Assembly: GCA_036676455.1 (NCBI GenBank)
Contig: JAKFCW010000047.1
Location: 47,658-111,657, forward strand
Origin: UBA4093 sp036676455
GTDB lineage: Bacteria; Cyanobacteriota; Sericytochromatia; S15B-MN24; UBA4093
Direction of reading: 5' to 3'
Length of the DNA stretch: 64,000 nucleotides
Shown here piece after piece: positions 1 through 7,470 of the stretch (the stretch's first letter is position 1; the number at the start of each line of letters is the position of its first letter). Position numbers and translations under genes: made by a program. Below the pieces are notes generated by a model, which ran no database searches, was not told where the DNA came from, and saw only the letters and a program-made list of their open reading frames with translations.

Positions 1-65
1 AGAGCCCCGTTCGAAGGACATGGGATGCCGGAGCCAGACACGTTGACTAGGGGCATGGAGAGGGA

Positions 66-3000
66 ATGAAGCAGCACCTGATCACGCTCGCCATCGCGGG
101 AAGCCTGTTACTCAGCGCCGCGCCGACCATGGCCGCCACCAGCTACGAGCCGGGCATCGACTGGCGCACCATCGAGACCCCGCACTTCCGGGTGAACTAC
201 CCCGCCGACCTCGAGGAGATCGGACGCCGGGTCGCCGCCTACGCCGAGGACGCCCACGCCAAGGTGGCTCCCTTCATGAAGGCGAACCCCTACGAGAAGA
301 CCGAGATCGTCTGCTTCGACACCTACGACGACACCAACGCCAACGCCAGCAACTACCCTCATAACCGGATCCTGCTGAACCTCCACCCGCCGTCACCGGA
401 CGTGGGCCTGCCCGTCGGACGCCATGACGACTGGATCCGCTTCGTCGTGCTGCACGAGTACACCCACATCCTGCATCAGAACCAGACCCACTGGGGCATC
501 AACCAGCTCAACCGGGTGCTCGGCAAGATCTTCTTCCAGTACCTGGCCATCCCCGGCGTCCCCAGCTTCGTCACCGAGTACATCCCCACCCTGCTCTCGG
601 ACTCGCCCCGCTTCATCACCGAGGGCTGGGCCGTGCACACCGAGTCCCGCTTCACCCCCGGCGGCCGCGGCAAGGAAGGCTACGGCGACATGCGGCTGCG
701 CATGGCCACGCTCGACCAGAAGCTCCACACCCTCGACCAGGTCAACGGCAGCTACCTGCTGGACTGGCCCGCCGGCGGCAACGAATACGACTACGGCACC
801 GCATTCTTCCAGTACGTCGCCGCCAGCTATGGCGAAGAGGTCCCCACCCGGATCCTCGAGACCTTCGGGCGCATGCCGTGGCTGGGCATCGACTTCGCGG
901 TCTCCCAGGTGATCAAGGGCAAGACCTGCGCCACGCTTTGGGACGAGACCATGGGCTGGCTGAAAGCGCGCTACGCCACGCAGGCCCGCCAGATCAAGCA
1001 GCAGCCCCTGACCGCCTCCAAGGCACTCACCACGTCGGGACGCTACCACCACCACCCGCGCTGGCTGGCCGACGGCTCGCTGCTCTTCACCGAGTCCTAC
1101 AAGGGCAAGGGCTCCAAGCTGGTGAAGCGTAGCCCCGAAAGCGAGACTGCCTCGGTCATGAGCGTGAACCCGCTTGGCCACTACGCAGCGAGCGCGGATG
1201 GCCGAAGCCTCTACTACGCCGAGCAGAGCGGCGACGAGACCAGCTTCAAGAGCTACTCGGACCTGTACCGCCTCGACGTGCCCACCGGCAAGAGCCAGCG
1301 CCTGACCACGGACATGCGCGCCGCCGAGCCCGCCCTCTCGCCCGACGGCAAGCAGCTCGTCGCCGTCGTCACCCGGGAGGCCACCAACCATCTCGTCCTG
1401 CTGGACGCCGAGGGCAAGGTCGTCAAGGCGCTCACTACCCCTACGCCTGAGAAGACCTACGCCAACCCCGCCTGGTCGCCGGACGGCAAGCGGATCGCGG
1501 TCTCGCGCTGGGTGGCAGGCGGCTACCAGATCATCCTCATGAACCCCGAGAGCGGTGAAGAGACCGAGCTGACCTCCGTGGGCGCACTCGATTACTACCC
1601 GTCCTTCACGCCGGACGGCCAGCATATCCTCTTCACGTCCGACCGCTCGGGCGTCTTCAACCTCCACGCCGTACGGCTCGCCGACAAGGCCCTCTTCCAG
1701 GTCACCAACGTCCTGGGCGGCGCCTTCCAGGGCTCGGCCTCACCCGACGGCAAGGCGATCGCGTTCGTCAACTACGGCAGCGCCGGCTTCGACCTCCATG
1801 AGATGCCCTTCGAGCCGAGCAGCTGGCGCCGGATCGCCCCGGACGCGGTCCTCGCCAGTAACTTCGAGGGAGCGTTCGTGCCCTACCAGGCCGAAGCGCC
1901 CACCCCGGTGGACATGTCCATCGCGCTCTCGGCCACTCCGCGCAAGTACAACCCGTGGCCGTCAATCGCCCCCAACGCCCTCGTTCCCCTGATCGCCCAG
2001 GACGAAGGGGGCCTGGCGCTGGGCGTTTCGGCGTTTGGGCAGGACGTGCTGCGGCAGCATACCTACAACGTGCTGGCCGGCGCGGGACTGTCGTCCGGCA
2101 AGCCCATCGCCGGCTTCGTGTACCAGAACGACCAGCTCCAGCCCTCGCTGTCGATGCTGGTCTTCCGCGCGCCCGGAGCCACTCCCTTCCCGTTCTCGCT
2201 GCTGAACCGGCAGGACTGGAGGCTCTGGCAGGATCAGACGCTCGTGGACATGTCCATGCGGCTTCCCGGCATTCCGTTCCCGCTGCTGGGCGCAAGCTGG
2301 GTCACGGGAGAATCGTACGTCCTGGGTTTCCGTGCGCAGCACTCCCAGGACTACGCCCTGGCCACGAGCGATCGGAGCGTGGTGATTCCCCTGAGCGACA
2401 GCGATGCCGCGTCGCTGCCGCGCCATGAACTCTCCGGCGCTCCGGGGCAGAGCAACTCCGTCTATGCCATGTACCAGCGGGCCGACAACTTCACCCGCTC
2501 CTACGGCGTGAGCCCGGAGGGAGGATCGCTGTCGACGCTGGGCTACGAGAAGGCCTCGCCGATGATGGGCGGGCAGGCGAATTTCGATCGCGTCTGGGGC
2601 GACTACCGGCGTTACGTCTCGCTGCCTTGGCAGCATCACGTCCTGGCCCTGAGAGGGACCATGGGGTTGAACTGGGGCAAGAGTGGCGGCTATTTCTACG
2701 TCGGCGGCGTCGATTCCCCGCACTTCCTCTCGCAGGTGGATCTCACCGCGGCGACCGACGTCTTCCACTCCAGCATCCCCATGCGCGGCTACAGCGTGGC
2801 CGGCATCGGCAACAAGGTGGCCCTGCTGAGCGCGGAGTACCGCTTCCCCCTGCTCGAGGTGAACAAGGGGCTCTGGACGCTTCCCTTCTACATGGATCGG
2901 CTTTACGGAGTGGTCGGCTACGACGTCAGCAACACCTGGGACTCGCCCTTCAACCCCAACCGGCAGTTCCAGGCCGCCGAGACCGTCCACGGCGCCTCGC

Positions 3001-3137
3001 TCGAACTGCGAAGCAAGCTGACGCTCTTCCGCTACCTGCGAACCGACTTCCGGCTGGGCGTGGCCCAGGGGCTGGCGACCACGGCGACTACCCAGCCGTC
3101 CAGGCAGCTGATCATGGGGTTCGGCTCCACCTTCTAG
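66..3137 (+). CDS. Secreted peptidase-like / PD40 propeller / outer-membrane barrel protein
   Basis: Predicted 1023-residue exported protein. Residues 1-23 form a signal peptide ending in an AMA/A-type cleavage site. The N-terminal third has a gluzincin zinc site, HEYTH at 130-134, and a downstream EGWA motif whose Glu186 is the likely third ligand, as in peptidase MA-type proteins. The middle carries TolB-like PD40 repeats with SPDGK and TPDGQ turns. The C-terminal 350 residues are rich in alternating aromatic and polar strands and end in Phe, which suggests a BamA/surface-antigen-like barrel in the outer membrane. The start is set by a GGAGAGGGA ribosome site just upstream. Substrate unknown. 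The three-part order is known in other diderm bacteria, but assignment here rests on motifs only. Confidence 0.75.
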   Translation: MKQHLITLAIAGSLLLSAAPTMAATSYEPGIDWRTIETPHFRVNYPADLEEIGRRVAAYAEDAHAKVAPFMKANPYEKTEIVCFDTYDDTNANASNYPHNRILLNLHPPSPDVGLPVGRHDDWIRFVVLHEYTHILHQNQTHWGINQLNRVLGKIFFQYLAIPGVPSFVTEYIPTLLSDSPRFITEGWAVHTESRFTPGGRGKEGYGDMRLRMATLDQKLHTLDQVNGSYLLDWPAGGNEYDYGTAFFQYVAASYGEEVPTRILETFGRMPWLGIDFAVSQVIKGKTCATLWDETMGWLKARYATQARQIKQQPLTASKALTTSGRYHHHPRWLADGSLLFTESYKGKGSKLVKRSPESETASVMSVNPLGHYAASADGRSLYYAEQSGDETSFKSYSDLYRLDVPTGKSQRLTTDMRAAEPALSPDGKQLVAVVTREATNHLVLLDAEGKVVKALTTPTPEKTYANPAWSPDGKRIAVSRWVAGGYQIILMNPESGEETELTSVGALDYYPSFTPDGQHILFTSDRSGVFNLHAVRLADKALFQVTNVLGGAFQGSASPDGKAIAFVNYGSAGFDLHEMPFEPSSWRRIAPDAVLASNFEGAFVPYQAEAPTPVDMSIALSATPRKYNPWPSIAPNALVPLIAQDEGGLALGVSAFGQDVLRQHTYNVLAGAGLSSGKPIAGFVYQNDQLQPSLSMLVFRAPGATPFPFSLLNRQDWRLWQDQTLVDMSMRLPGIPFPLLGASWVTGESYVLGFRAQHSQDYALATSDRSVVIPLSDSDAASLPRHELSGAPGQSNSVYAMYQRADNFTRSYGVSPEGGSLSTLGYEKASPMMGGQANFDRVWGDYRRYVSLPWQHHVLALRGTMGLNWGKSGGYFYVGGVDSPHFLSQVDLTAATDVFHSSIPMRGYSVAGIGNKVALLSAEYRFPLLEVNKGLWTLPFYMDRLYGVVGYDVSNTWDSPFNPNRQFQAAETVHGASLELRSKLTLFRYLRTDFRLGVAQGLATTATTQPSRQLIMGFGSTF

Positions 3138-3174
3138 AACCATCCGGAAGGCGCTAGCCGCCTCGGAGTCGTAA

Positions 3175-3381
3175 CTAGCGCCGGTTTCCCGACTCGCGGG
3201 ATTCCGGCGCTTTCGGCTCGGGTTCACTGGCCGCGAAGACGACGTCATGCCGCGGCTCGCGTTTGCTCCCGAGGACCTGCCGGAACGCCATGACCACCGT
3301 GTAGAGCGCGAGGGCCGCACCGACGATCAGGAACAGGTAGCTGAACACGCGCAAGAAAGCCAGCGTGAGATCGTTGAACAT
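3175..3381 (-). CDS. Small single-span membrane protein, unknown function
   Basis: A 68-residue protein read from an ATG preceded by GAGGAGGGAACC, a far better ribosome site than anything at the longer upstream open frame. Residues 4-30 are one hydrophobic helix; the tail is basic, then rich in Pro, Glu and Arg. It converges on the barrel protein ending at 3137 with 37 bases between them. No family recognised. The strong ribosome site and clear membrane segment argue that it is real. Confidence 0.6.
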   Translation of the reverse strand: MFNDLTLAFLRVFSYLFLIVGAALALYTVVMAFRQVLGSKREPRHDVVFAASEPEPKAPESRESGNRR

Positions 3382-3568
3382 GGTTCCCTCCTCGTGACCT
3401 CTCGCCCTCACCCTACCACCCCAAGGGTCCCGGAGTCGCCAGGGAAGCGTGAGCGCCACGGCGCCCCAAAGCTTAACGGAGGTTTTGTTAGCGCTTAACC
3501 GGAAAGGCACAAGCGGCGGCCCAGGGAGGCGGATAATCTCTCAGAACCGCATCCGAGAGGAGGACGCC

Positions 3569-4573
3569 ATGATCGCCGGAGTCCAGAGCCGCCCCTACAC
3601 CCCCGCCCGTCCCGCCACGGCCGTTCGCGCCGGTGGTGCGCAGACCGCGGCGCCTGTAGCCCAGCCGGCGGTGGTGGCGCAGCCCCAGACGGTCGCGCCC
3701 ATGAGCTTTGACGTTGCGGGGCTCTTCGACGGAGTCAAGAAGTTCTTCAGCGGGATCCTCAATTTCTTCAAGAACCTCTTCGCCCCCAAGGCTCCCCCCA
3801 GCACGCTGGATCCCGATACCCAGGCGATCGCCCAGGCCTACAACCTCCTGCCCACCAAGGAAAACGTCACCGCCTTCCTCAACGAGGCGCGCTCCTACGA
3901 GCAGAACGGCACCATCGGGCCCGGTAGCCCCAACGCCGAGGCCATCACCGAGCTGCAGGGCGTCCTGAAGGGCTGGGGCTTCAACGTCACCGTGAACGGC
4001 AGCTTCGACAACGCCACCAGCGACGCGGTCAAGGCCTTCAAGGCCGCCAACGGCCTGCACCAGACCTACAAGATGGCCGACGGCAACTGGGCGGTCAACG
4101 AGTACCTCGACAACGCCACGCTTGCCAAGATGCAGGAGCTGATCGGCGCGGGCCAGACGCCCCCGACCACTCCCCCGGCTCCCACGACGCAGACTCCCCC
4201 GGCCACCAGCACGCCGACGCAGCCCGGGGCCATCAACTTCCAGGCGATCGCCACCCAGTACAAGCTCGAGGCCACCGAAACCAACGTCAACGCCTTCCTC
4301 GCCGAGGTCCGCGAGTACGCCAACAACGGCACGCTGGGACCCGACTACCCCAACGCCGAGGACATCGCTGAGCTTCAGGGCGTCCTCCAGGGCTGGGGCT
4401 ACTCCCTGACCCCCACCGGAACCTGGGACGCGGCCACCAGCCAGGCCATCATGAAGTTCAAGCTGGACAACGGCCTGCACCAGACCTACAAGTCCGCCGA
4501 CGGAAACTGGGCGGTCAACGAGTACGCCGAGCCCCAGACGCTCGCCAAGATTCGCCAGAAGCTCGGCCTGTAG
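3569..4573 (+). CDS. Protein with two peptidoglycan-binding-like domains
   Basis: 334 residues from an ATG behind GAGAGGAGG. A Pro/Ala/Val-rich N-terminal 40 residues with no signal peptide is followed by a short amphipathic Phe/Lys-rich helix. Two homologous units follow, joined by a Pro/Thr linker. Each unit has an ELQGVL-GWG helix, a later AFK/KFK helix and the shared segment NGLHQTYK then DGNWAVNEY, resembling PG_binding_1 repeats that bind cell-wall glycan. The near-identity of the second halves indicates internal duplication. How it leaves the cytoplasm is unclear. A hairpin at 4596-4626 closes the gene. Confidence 0.7.
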   Translation: MIAGVQSRPYTPARPATAVRAGGAQTAAPVAQPAVVAQPQTVAPMSFDVAGLFDGVKKFFSGILNFFKNLFAPKAPPSTLDPDTQAIAQAYNLLPTKENVTAFLNEARSYEQNGTIGPGSPNAEAITELQGVLKGWGFNVTVNGSFDNATSDAVKAFKAANGLHQTYKMADGNWAVNEYLDNATLAKMQELIGAGQTPPTTPPAPTTQTPPATSTPTQPGAINFQAIATQYKLEATETNVNAFLAEVREYANNGTLGPDYPNAEDIAELQGVLQGWGYSLTPTGTWDAATSQAIMKFKLDNGLHQTYKSADGNWAVNEYAEPQTLAKIRQKLGL

Positions 4574-4595
4574 CGGCCCTACACCTCTGCAAGCG

Positions 4596-4626
4596 CGAAG
4601 CCCGCCGGAAGAAACGGCGGGCTTCG
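4596..4626. terminator. Hairpin terminator between convergent genes
   Basis: A perfect 12-bp stem (CGAAGCCCGCCG with its complement) around a 7-base loop, lying between the peptidoglycan-binding protein and the sbtAB pair. No long T run on the plus strand, so strength is uncertain; it may serve both directions. Confidence 0.6.
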
Positions 4627-4653
4627 TGCTGGGTATCGCAGTCGTCGCGGCGA

Positions 4654-4956
4654 TTAGAACTTTTCCGGCCGCATCACCGTGACCTGCTGGGTGAACATGA
4701 TCATCGCGTAGTTGCCATAGTAGCGCTCGCGCAGGGTGCGCGTGATGGTGGCAGCCGTCTGTTCGCTGCAGATCACCTCGACGCGGATGTTGCTCTCGGC
4801 GTCGAACTCGGCGTCGCGGACGCCGCGCCTGCCTTTGCCGCGCGCATCGGTGATGGTGTAGCCATGCGCGCCCAACCTCTCAAGTTCGCGCGTCAGCGTC
4901 GATTCAAGCGACGCTTCCGTGATGATCGTTAACAGGGTGCGAATGTTTTCAGTCAT
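4654..4956 (-). CDS. sbtB: SbtB-type PII-like regulator of the bicarbonate transporter
   Basis: 100 residues with the ferredoxin-like PII fold pattern. The segment GKGRRGVR followed by SNIRVEVI matches the SbtB version of the T-loop region (GKGxRxVR), not GlnB/GlnK. In cyanobacteria SbtB binds adenine nucleotides and closes SbtA. The protein ends in VTVMRPEKF and lacks the Cys-containing C-terminal redox loop of some cyanobacterial SbtB. Its ATG lies 9 bases after the sbtA stop, and the AAGGATG ribosome site overlaps that stop, so the pair is one transcription unit. The family call is firm; the nucleotide sensed is not shown. Confidence 0.85.
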   Translation of the reverse strand: MTENIRTLLTIITEASLESTLTRELERLGAHGYTITDARGKGRRGVRDAEFDAESNIRVEVICSEQTAATITRTLRERYYGNYAMIMFTQQVTVMRPEKF

Positions 4957-4965
4957 GAGTCATCC

Positions 4966-5904
4966 TTAGAAGAACGCGTGGGCCCGAACCGCCAGCTCAT
5001 AATACAGATAAATCCCGACCAGCACGTTGAACGGGAAGGTGATGCCAAGCGAAGCCGCCAGCGACAGGGTCGGATTCGCCTCGGGGACCGAGATGCGCAT
5101 CGCCGCGGGAACGGCGATGTAGGACGCGCTGGCCGCCATGGTGGCCAGCATGGCCGTTCCGCCGACCGACAGGCCGAACACGAGGCCCAGGGCCAATCCC
5201 ACCAGGGAGGCGACCAGGGGCATCACCACGCCGAAGGCCACGAGGAAAAGCCCGTATTGACGTAGCGCGCTCATCCTCGACGCGGCGATCAGGCCCATTT
5301 CGAGCAAGAAGAGCGCGAGTATCCCCTTGAAGAGGTCGAAGAACATCGGCTTGATCGGCTCCAGTCCCTCGGGCCCCGCAATCCAGCCGATCACCAGCCC
5401 GCCGATCAGCAGGACGATCCCTTTTCCGGCGAAGATCTCGTGGGCCACCGCGCCCCACTGCGTCTCCTTCGAGAGGCCGCGAGCCAGCACGATGCCCACC
5501 AGAATGGCGGGAATCTCGAGCACCGCCACCAGAAGCGGCATGTAGCCCTCGAAGGGGACGCCCCGGCGCATCAGGAAGGCTACCGCGATCGCGTAGGTCC
5601 CGACGCTCACCGAGCCGTAATGGGCCGCGATCGCCGCCGCGTCCGCACGCTTGAAGCGGCCGATGAAGCGCAGCGCGGGGAAGGCCAGCAAGGGCAGCAG
5701 CAGCCCCATGCACAGGACCGCGAGCACCAGCGGCAACAGTTGCAGGAAAGGCTGTTCCGAGAGCTCCATACCGCCCTTCAGGCCGATGGACAACAACAGC
5801 AGAATGCTGACGAACTCGTAGACCTGGGGGGGAAGGCGCAACTCCGAGCGTATCAGCCCGGCGACGACGCCCAATAGAAAGAAACAAACGATGGGATCAA
5901 GCAT
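4966..5904 (-). CDS. sbtA: SbtA-family sodium-dependent bicarbonate transporter
   Basis: About 312 residues and roughly ten hydrophobic helices in two inverted halves, with Gly-rich segments such as AAHYGSVSVGTYAIA that correspond to the SbtA core (AxxYGSISxxTF). SbtA imports bicarbonate with sodium across the inner membrane. I chose the ATG giving MLDPIVC because AAGGAC lies about 10 bases upstream; a longer N-terminus of 21 basic residues looks spurious. Linkage to sbtB supports the assignment. Homologues (DUF897) also occur in heterotrophs, so bicarbonate supply for anaplerosis is more likely than carbon concentration for Rubisco. Confidence 0.85.
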   Translation of the reverse strand: MLDPIVCFFLLGVVAGLIRSELRLPPQVYEFVSILLLLSIGLKGGMELSEQPFLQLLPLVLAVLCMGLLLPLLAFPALRFIGRFKRADAAAIAAHYGSVSVGTYAIAVAFLMRRGVPFEGYMPLLVAVLEIPAILVGIVLARGLSKETQWGAVAHEIFAGKGIVLLIGGLVIGWIAGPEGLEPIKPMFFDLFKGILALFLLEMGLIAASRMSALRQYGLFLVAFGVVMPLVASLVGLALGLVFGLSVGGTAMLATMAASASYIAVPAAMRISVPEANPTLSLAASLGITFPFNVLVGIYLYYELAVRAHAFF

Positions 5905-6290
5905 GATGGCTAACGTCCTTTTAGGCCTCGAGGCGAGGCGATACCTGGTGGCCGCGAAGCGCGTCACCGTCCCCGATCGGCGGGACCTTCATGAAAAACG
6001 CCAACGCGGAAAGCCAAGAGGTCCGGTTGGCGCTGTGACGATCGTCAGGGCGTGTCGGACCTGGCGTTCCTGGCCGACGAGCCGTGGATCACGCGTCTGC
6101 ATGCCTAGCCAGGAGCTCCTTACGATCACCCGGTGGCGCGGCAAACGCAACAGTCCATTATGTCGTCCCCTTTCCCAGCGGTCAAATACCGACCCATCGA
6201 GCTTGCCCTCGCCCTACAGCGCTTTACGGATTACAAGAAAGCGTTATCATGTCACTGCCGGGTTGGGCGCCACCGGTTCGGAGGGTGGGA
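5905..6290. other. Gene-free stretch between sbtA and dprA
   Basis: About 385 bases between divergent genes. It holds a possible small stem (CGCCAAC at 5999-6005 with GTTGGCG at 6026-6032) and an A/T-richer patch at about 6225-6250. No convincing gene or recognised riboswitch was seen; probably the two promoters and leaders. Confidence 0.4.
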
Positions 6291-7409
6291 ATGAGCGACA
6301 ACGAGCACCTGTATGCCCTGGCCCTGATGCGCGTGCCGGGAATCGGCTCGCGCCGCATCGCCCGCCTGCACGAGCGCTTCGGATCGCTGGGCGCCGCCTG
6401 GCACGCCCCGTCGTTCGAGCTGCACGGGACGCTGGACCTGGGCCCAAAGACCCTGCGCGCGCTGGACGGGCATCGCGGTTCGCCCGCGTCCCTCGACGCG
6501 GCGCGGCGCGAACTCGACGGCATCCAGCGCCGGGGCCTCTCCATGATCCTGCGCGAAGATGCCGCTTACCCACCCTTGCTTCGGGAGATCGCAGATCCCC
6601 CGGCAGCCCTCTTCGTGCGCGGAACGCTGGACCTCACGGGCCCGATGGTCGCCCTGGTGGGAACGCGCGCCGCCACGGCCTACGGGCTGCGCACGGCGCG
6701 ACGGCTGGCCGCGGAGCTGGCCGAGAACGGGGTGAATGTGCTGAGCGGGCTCGCCATCGGGATCGACGCGGCGGCCCACGCGGGTGCCGCGGCCGCCGGC
6801 CGCACGGCGGCCGTGCTCGGAGCGGGCCTCGATCACGTGGGCCCGGCCAGTAACCGCCGGCTGGCCGAGCAGATCGTGGAGCAGGGCGGCGCCTTGATCA
6901 GCGAGTACCTGCCGGCGACGCCCCCGGTGGCGGGGCAGTTTCCCGCCCGCAATCGGATCGTCAGCGGCATGTGCCATGCCACGGTGGTCATCGAGGCTCC
7001 GCTGCGCTCGGGCGCGCTGATCACCGCGGATCTCGCCCTGGAGCAGGGCCGCGAGGTCATGGCGGTGCCGGGCGCCATCGACCAGCCGCAGAGCGCGGGC
7101 ACGCTCATGTTGCTGAGCCAGGGGGCGAAACTGGTGACGGGAGTCTCGGATATCCTCTCGGAATTGCCACTAGCAGAGGCAAAGCCCCCGGCATGCGGCA
7201 GCCGCGGGCGGAATGGGGGGATCCCGGCGGACCTCCCGGAGGACGAGGCGCGCATCCTGAGAGCGCTGGGGCCGGATCCGCGGCATGCGGATCGGATCGC
7301 CGCCGAGACGGGGCTTCCGGTGGCGGTAGTCACCGCGCTCCTCCTGGTGCTAGAATTGAAGGCCTTTATCGTAAAGCTCCCCGGAAACTCTTACATCCGT
7401 CACTCATGA
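6291..7409 (+). CDS. dprA: DNA-processing protein DprA
   Basis: 372 residues. DprA binds incoming single-stranded DNA and loads RecA during natural transformation. An N-terminal helix-hairpin-helix-like region (RVPGIGSRRIARL) precedes the Rossmann-like core, with VALVGTRAATAYG, LSGLAIGIDAAAH, FPARNRIVSG and ARSAVI-like segments (here APLRSGALIT) typical of the family. The last 60 residues form the usual winged-helix-like domain. The ATG was chosen for the GGAGGG site five bases upstream. It is followed after 61 bases by topA, a common dprA-topA-trmFO order. Confidence 0.95.
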   Translation: MSDNEHLYALALMRVPGIGSRRIARLHERFGSLGAAWHAPSFELHGTLDLGPKTLRALDGHRGSPASLDAARRELDGIQRRGLSMILREDAAYPPLLREIADPPAALFVRGTLDLTGPMVALVGTRAATAYGLRTARRLAAELAENGVNVLSGLAIGIDAAAHAGAAAAGRTAAVLGAGLDHVGPASNRRLAEQIVEQGGALISEYLPATPPVAGQFPARNRIVSGMCHATVVIEAPLRSGALITADLALEQGREVMAVPGAIDQPQSAGTLMLLSQGAKLVTGVSDILSELPLAEAKPPACGSRGRNGGIPADLPEDEARILRALGPDPRHADRIAAETGLPVAVVTALLLVLELKAFIVKLPGNSYIRHS

Positions 7410-7470
7410 AGTGGCGCTGCGCCGCGGCGGTCGGGGAGAAGATGCCGCGGGCCTAATTAATGAGGTGCTT

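Noticed and set aside
4654..4956. GlnB/GlnK assignment for the PII-like protein
   Set aside because: No uridylylation-type Tyr loop is present; the GKGRRGVR signature and linkage to sbtA fit SbtB.
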